Origin: Cryomorphaceae bacterium
GTDB lineage: Bacteria > Bacteroidota > Bacteroidia > Flavobacteriales > ECT2AJA-044
NCBI GenBank assembly: GCA_017798125.1
Contig: CP059070.1
Span: 744,001 to 808,000, forward strand
Direction: 5' to 3'
Length of the DNA stretch: 64,000 nucleotides
Below the pieces are notes generated by a model. That model was not told the origin of the DNA, did no database searches, and worked only from the letters and a program-made list of their open reading frames with translations. Below, piece by piece: positions 60,730 to 64,000 of the stretch. How positions within the stretch are numbered: the stretch's first letter is position 1; each line of letters starts with the position of its first letter. The translations under genes were made by a program, and so were the position numbers.

Positions 60730-63123
60730 ATGAAAAACTTCTACACTTTTTTAACTGCAATGATCATGGGTTCTGCGGCCATCGGCCAGAACCTCGTTGA
60801 TCTATCTCTTCTCTCTACGTACGAATCGGGAACCTTTGACGAAGGAGCCATGGAAATTCTAGCCCATGACCCCGTAACTCAGCAGATCTTCTGCATCAAT
60901 GCGGACGTAGACGGAATCGACGTATTTGATATTTCAAATGCCACCAACATTACCAAGACCAGCACTATTGACGTGTCTCAATGGGGTGCCGGAGCCAACT
61001 CTGTTTCTTATTACGGAGGCTACATTGTTGCCGCCGTTGAAGCAGACGATGTTGACGTCCGCGGTCATGCCGTCTTTTTCGACGTGAACGGAAACTACGT
61101 GGCGGACGTCGAAGTGGGGTACTTACCTGACATGGTCACCTTCACACCAGACGGGCAAAAGGTGCTGGTTGCCAACGAAGGGGAACCCAATGACGAATAC
61201 ACCATTGACCCACGTGGATCCATTAGCATCATCGACGTTAGTGGAGGGGTAATGGGCGTCTCACAAGCAGATGTTACTGAGTTGGACTTTACTCAATGGG
61301 ACGGCCAAGAAGACCAATTACGCACACAAGGTGTCCGCATCTTCGGTGAGGGCCCAGCGATGGCCGGAGATCTTTTCTTCTCTGAGTATGGAGAAGGCTC
61401 TAGCCAAAACAAGTACCTCGAGATCTACAACGGTACCGGAGCGGATGTTGACTTGAGTCAGTACGTTGTTCGCGAGAACTTCAACGGAAACTTCCCGTGG
61501 ACGGGAGAATTCTTCTTCCCAGCAGGAACCATGTTGGACGCGGGAGACGTGTACATTTTGGCGCATGAAGACGCCGACAGCATGATCACCATGCACGCGG
61601 ATACCTTGGTTGTGAATCCATTCTCGGGCGGCTCTTCATTTGTCTGTTCTTTTAACGGAGACGACGTTCGTGGCTTGTTTAAGATTGATGCCACAACAGG
61701 GGACACCAACTGCATCGACCTCATCGGTTACTACGACCTCGCCAACGACTCTACCTTTGATCCGGGTTCTGGATTCGACGTTGCGGGAGTTTCGAACGGA
61801 ACGCAAAACCACACCTTGGTGCGTAAATCAGAAGTAAACATGGGGAATACCGACTGGTATGCTGCTGCGGGAACCGACTCCCTTACCTCTGAGTTCTTGG
61901 TCCTTCCTTCCAATGACTGGAATGACGTGGGACAGCACAGCTTCAACAGCGGGTCAAACCCCTCTTCGGCTTCTCAAGATCTCGAACCAGAATACATTGC
62001 CGTATCTCCAGACAACACGACGGCTTGGGCGGTTTGCCAAGAGAACAACGCTGTGATTAAGATCGATTTGACCAACAACAGTATTACAGCCATAGTGGCC
62101 CTAGGCTTTAAAGATTGGATGGATCCAAACAATGTTATGGACGCTTCGAACCGTTCCAGCGCAGTGGAATTCAAGAACTGGCCTATTTACGGTATGTATC
62201 AGCCAGATGCTATGGACGCTTTTGAGCACAACGGAAGCAACTACATTGTAACTGCTAACGAAGGCGACGCTCGTGATTACGACGGATTCTCTGAGGAGGA
62301 GCGCGTCGAAGATTTGACCTTAGACGCAACTGCTTTTCCGAATGCGGCAGACCTTCAAAACGAAGACAGCCTAGGCCGCATGAACATCACCACCACCTTA
62401 GGCGACTTGGACGGAGACGGTGACTTCGATGAATTGTACTGCTACGGAGCGCGTTCCTGGTCTGTTTGGGATGAGAACGGTGTACTCGTTTGGGACAGCG
62501 GAAGTGAAATTGGACAGCAGACCTTTGCCGCATACCCGAACAACTTCAACTCCACCAACGACGACAACGATTCATTCAAGAACCGTTCAGACGATAAAGG
62601 AGCTGAGCCCGAAGCCATCGAAGTAGCGGACTTGAACGGAAGCCGTTTCTGCTTTGTAGGATTGGAGCGTATGGGTGGCGTCATGGTGTACGACATCAGC
62701 AACCCTATGGCCCCATCGTTTGTAAGCTATTTCAACAACCGTGACTTCACCGTGGATGCTGATCAAAGCGGCGCAGGAGATCTCGGACCAGAAGATGTAA
62801 AATTCATTTCCGCTGCGAACAGCCCTACCAACAGCCCTCTCTTAGCGGTGGCCAGTGAAGTAAGCGGAACCCTTTCCCTTTATTCCATTGGTGGAACCAT
62901 CGGACTGGACGATAAGGCACGCGAAAACGCTTTGACTGCCTTCCCGAACCCAGTTGTTGACGTAGTGAACTTCAACCGTGAGGTTACGGGTGGAGTTCTG
63001 TACAACATGAACGGTCAGGCTGTGATGGAAGTAAATGGAGAAAGTGCCGACATGAGCTCATTGGCGCGCGGACTCTACACCTTGTCTGTAGGAGACATCA
63101 CCCTTCAGATTTTGAAGCAGTAA
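60730..63123 (+). CDS. Choice-of-anchor-I protein with inserted lamin-tail-like domain and T9SS tail
   Basis: This 797-residue secreted protein has a signal peptide to about residue 19. A beta-propeller of the choice-of-anchor-I / alkaline-phosphatase-like type follows: LVANEGEPNDEYTIDPRGSI early and NYIVTANEGDARDYDGFSEE late. It is interrupted at about residues 210-412 by a separate domain starting AGDLFFSEYGEGSSQNKYLE and EIYNGTGADVDLS, which looks like a lamin-tail domain. A calcium-type loop LGDLDGDGDFDE follows, and the last 70 residues are a T9SS sorting domain (AFPNPVVDVV). Substrate unknown. A terminator follows. Confidence 0.88.
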   Translation: MKNFYTFLTAMIMGSAAIGQNLVDLSLLSTYESGTFDEGAMEILAHDPVTQQIFCINADVDGIDVFDISNATNITKTSTIDVSQWGAGANSVSYYGGYIVAAVEADDVDVRGHAVFFDVNGNYVADVEVGYLPDMVTFTPDGQKVLVANEGEPNDEYTIDPRGSISIIDVSGGVMGVSQADVTELDFTQWDGQEDQLRTQGVRIFGEGPAMAGDLFFSEYGEGSSQNKYLEIYNGTGADVDLSQYVVRENFNGNFPWTGEFFFPAGTMLDAGDVYILAHEDADSMITMHADTLVVNPFSGGSSFVCSFNGDDVRGLFKIDATTGDTNCIDLIGYYDLANDSTFDPGSGFDVAGVSNGTQNHTLVRKSEVNMGNTDWYAAAGTDSLTSEFLVLPSNDWNDVGQHSFNSGSNPSSASQDLEPEYIAVSPDNTTAWAVCQENNAVIKIDLTNNSITAIVALGFKDWMDPNNVMDASNRSSAVEFKNWPIYGMYQPDAMDAFEHNGSNYIVTANEGDARDYDGFSEEERVEDLTLDATAFPNAADLQNEDSLGRMNITTTLGDLDGDGDFDELYCYGARSWSVWDENGVLVWDSGSEIGQQTFAAYPNNFNSTNDDNDSFKNRSDDKGAEPEAIEVADLNGSRFCFVGLERMGGVMVYDISNPMAPSFVSYFNNRDFTVDADQSGAGDLGPEDVKFISAANSPTNSPLLAVASEVSGTLSLYSIGGTIGLDDKARENALTAFPNPVVDVVNFNREVTGGVLYNMNGQAVMEVNGESADMSSLARGLYTLSVGDITLQILKQ

Positions 63124-63146
63124 GCTCCCTCTAACCCTTATACTCC

Positions 63147-63183
63147 AGGCCCCTTGTGCATGTCGCAAGGGGCTTTTTTATTT
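63147..63183 (+). terminator. Rho-independent terminator after the choice-of-anchor-I gene
   Basis: GCCCCTTG (63149-63156) pairs with CAAGGGGC (63166-63173), eight perfect pairs extended outward by a G-T and an A-T pair, around a nine-base loop. Six T, A, then TTT follow. Confidence 0.88.
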
Positions 63184-63212
63184 CGTAAATTCCGCGTCCT
63201 AAACACTACTAC

Positions 63213-64000
63213 ATGAAAAGGAACATTTTTTTCTCTGCCTTCACGGCAGGATGCGTCCTCGCTTCCTGCTCTTCCCCACAAACAAGCGAAACAGCTATGA
63301 CCATCGAAACTCCGGACTATCCGGAAACCGCAACCGTGGATACGGTTCATACCTACTTCGGAAATGAAGTAGCTGACCCCTACAACTGGCTCGAAAACGA
63401 TACGAGCGCGGAAACCGAAGCTTGGGTTCGCGCTCAAAATGAAGTGACCCGCGGCTATTTAGACCAAATCCCATACCGCGATTCCTTGGTTTCACGGATG
63501 ACCGAGCTGATCAATTATCCGCGCATTGGCGCTCCTCGTAAGGTGGGCGATTACGTGTTCTTGACCAAGAACGACGGCCTTCAAGATCAAAGCGTCATCT
63601 ACTACAAGAAAGGAGACGACGGTGAAGAGATGGTCTTCATGGACCCCAACGCCATGAGCGAAAACGGTACGGTCAGCGTAGGGCTTCTCGGAGCTAGCGA
63701 TGACGACAAGTACATGGCCTATAGCGTCAGTGAAGCGGGAAGCGACTGGAGCTCTATTCACATTCGGGATATTGAAACAAACACCGAGCTCGAAGACGTA
63801 TTGGAATGGTGTAAGTTCAGCGGCGCTAGCTGGTACGGAAACGGATTCTTCTACTCGCGCTATCCTGCCCCAGCAGAAGGAACAGAGCTTTCAGCATCCA
63901 GTGATTTCCACATGATTTACTATCATGAGATCGGAACTCCGCAAAGCGAGGACAAACTCATCTACAAGAACGAAGACAACCCGCGCTTGTACCACTATGG
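63213..64000 (+). CDS. Prolyl oligopeptidase (S9A) lipoprotein, N-terminal part (cut by window end)
   Basis: The frame from ATG 63213 stays open to the last base, giving about 262 residues. A lipobox LASC with Cys19 is followed by the S9A N-terminus: DTVHTYFGNEVADPYNWLEND, then AWVRAQNEVTRGYLDQIPYR and the first propeller blades (DDKYMAYSVSEAGSDWSSIHIRD). The catalytic Ser-Asp-His domain lies beyond the window. It would cut after proline in peptides, at the outer membrane or in the periplasm. It is separated from the previous gene by a strong terminator. Confidence 0.93.
   Translation, partial: MKRNIFFSAFTAGCVLASCSSPQTSETAMTIETPDYPETATVDTVHTYFGNEVADPYNWLENDTSAETEAWVRAQNEVTRGYLDQIPYRDSLVSRMTELINYPRIGAPRKVGDYVFLTKNDGLQDQSVIYYKKGDDGEEMVFMDPNAMSENGTVSVGLLGASDDDKYMAYSVSEAGSDWSSIHIRDIETNTELEDVLEWCKFSGASWYGNGFFYSRYPAPAEGTELSASSDFHMIYYHEIGTPQSEDKLIYKNEDNPRLYHY

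Noticed and set aside
1-64000. CRISPR arrays, IS elements, prophage, defence systems, rRNA/tRNA
   Set aside because: No regular short repeats with spacers, no transposase or integrase motifs, no phage genes and no structural RNA signatures were found on reading both strands.

Overview
The window is a stretch of a Bacteroidota chromosome, most likely from the Flavobacteriales. The evidence is two type IX secretion (T9SS) genes, porZ and porW/sprE; proteins ending in T9SS sorting domains; an F-type ATP synthase cluster without atpD/atpC; a TonB-dependent receptor paired with a DUF4249 lipoprotein; and many lineage-typical families (DUF4175, DUF4837, DUF4292, bactofilin, GH3-like). The Bacteroidota -7 promoter element TAnnTTTG lies just upstream of about a dozen genes on both strands. 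Base composition looks near half G+C by eye. I see no rRNA, tRNA, IS element, prophage or CRISPR array. This is core chromosome, densely packed, with many 1-, 4- and 8-base gene overlaps.

Layout. 1-718: start of gltX (minus), cut by the window edge. 810-10947 (plus): DUF4175 protein, ybeY, mnmG, a methyltransferase, porZ, recO and a small protein. Two mirror-image parS-type sites flank mnmG. 10966-24032 (minus): cell-envelope and housekeeping genes (DUF4837 lipoprotein, LysM transglycosylase, gatA, tatA, Sua5-type tRNA-modification enzyme, acetyltransferase, ALDH7-like dehydrogenase, secreted unknown, rseP, dxr, GH3-like enzyme, M23 peptidase). 24133-33107 (plus): porW, bactofilin and the ATP synthase genes (AtpZ, an AtpI-like protein, atpB-E-F-H-A-G), closed by a terminator. 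33174-42073 (plus): NtrY-like histidine kinase, enoyl-CoA hydratase, then an envelope set (flippase, dut, nucleotidyltransferase, TPR lipoprotein, DUF4292 lipoprotein, EnvC-like protein).

42077-43052 (minus) holds a YkuK-type protein and rpiB. The only gene-free stretch above 300 bases (43053-43513) follows. It carries two perfect DnaA boxes facing each other 2 bases apart, further near-matches, an inverted repeat and an AT-rich end. With the parS pair about 37 kb away, this makes it a candidate replication origin, and it is the observation I would test first.

43514-46093 (plus): a MORN-repeat protein and a probable outer-membrane barrel. 46077-49258 (minus): DUF4249 lipoprotein and TonB-dependent receptor. 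49368-57355 (plus): a Nudix hydrolase, a complete RND efflux system (adaptor, pump, TolC-like channel) and an M1 peptidase. 57366-59949 (minus): a tightly coupled three-gene set with an AlkD-like protein. 59965-64000 (plus): DUF2461 protein, a choice-of-anchor-I protein with an inserted lamin-tail-like domain and a T9SS tail, and the start of a prolyl oligopeptidase lipoprotein.

All family assignments come from reading motifs and overall sequence character; no database search was run. Residue positions are counted or estimated by hand.
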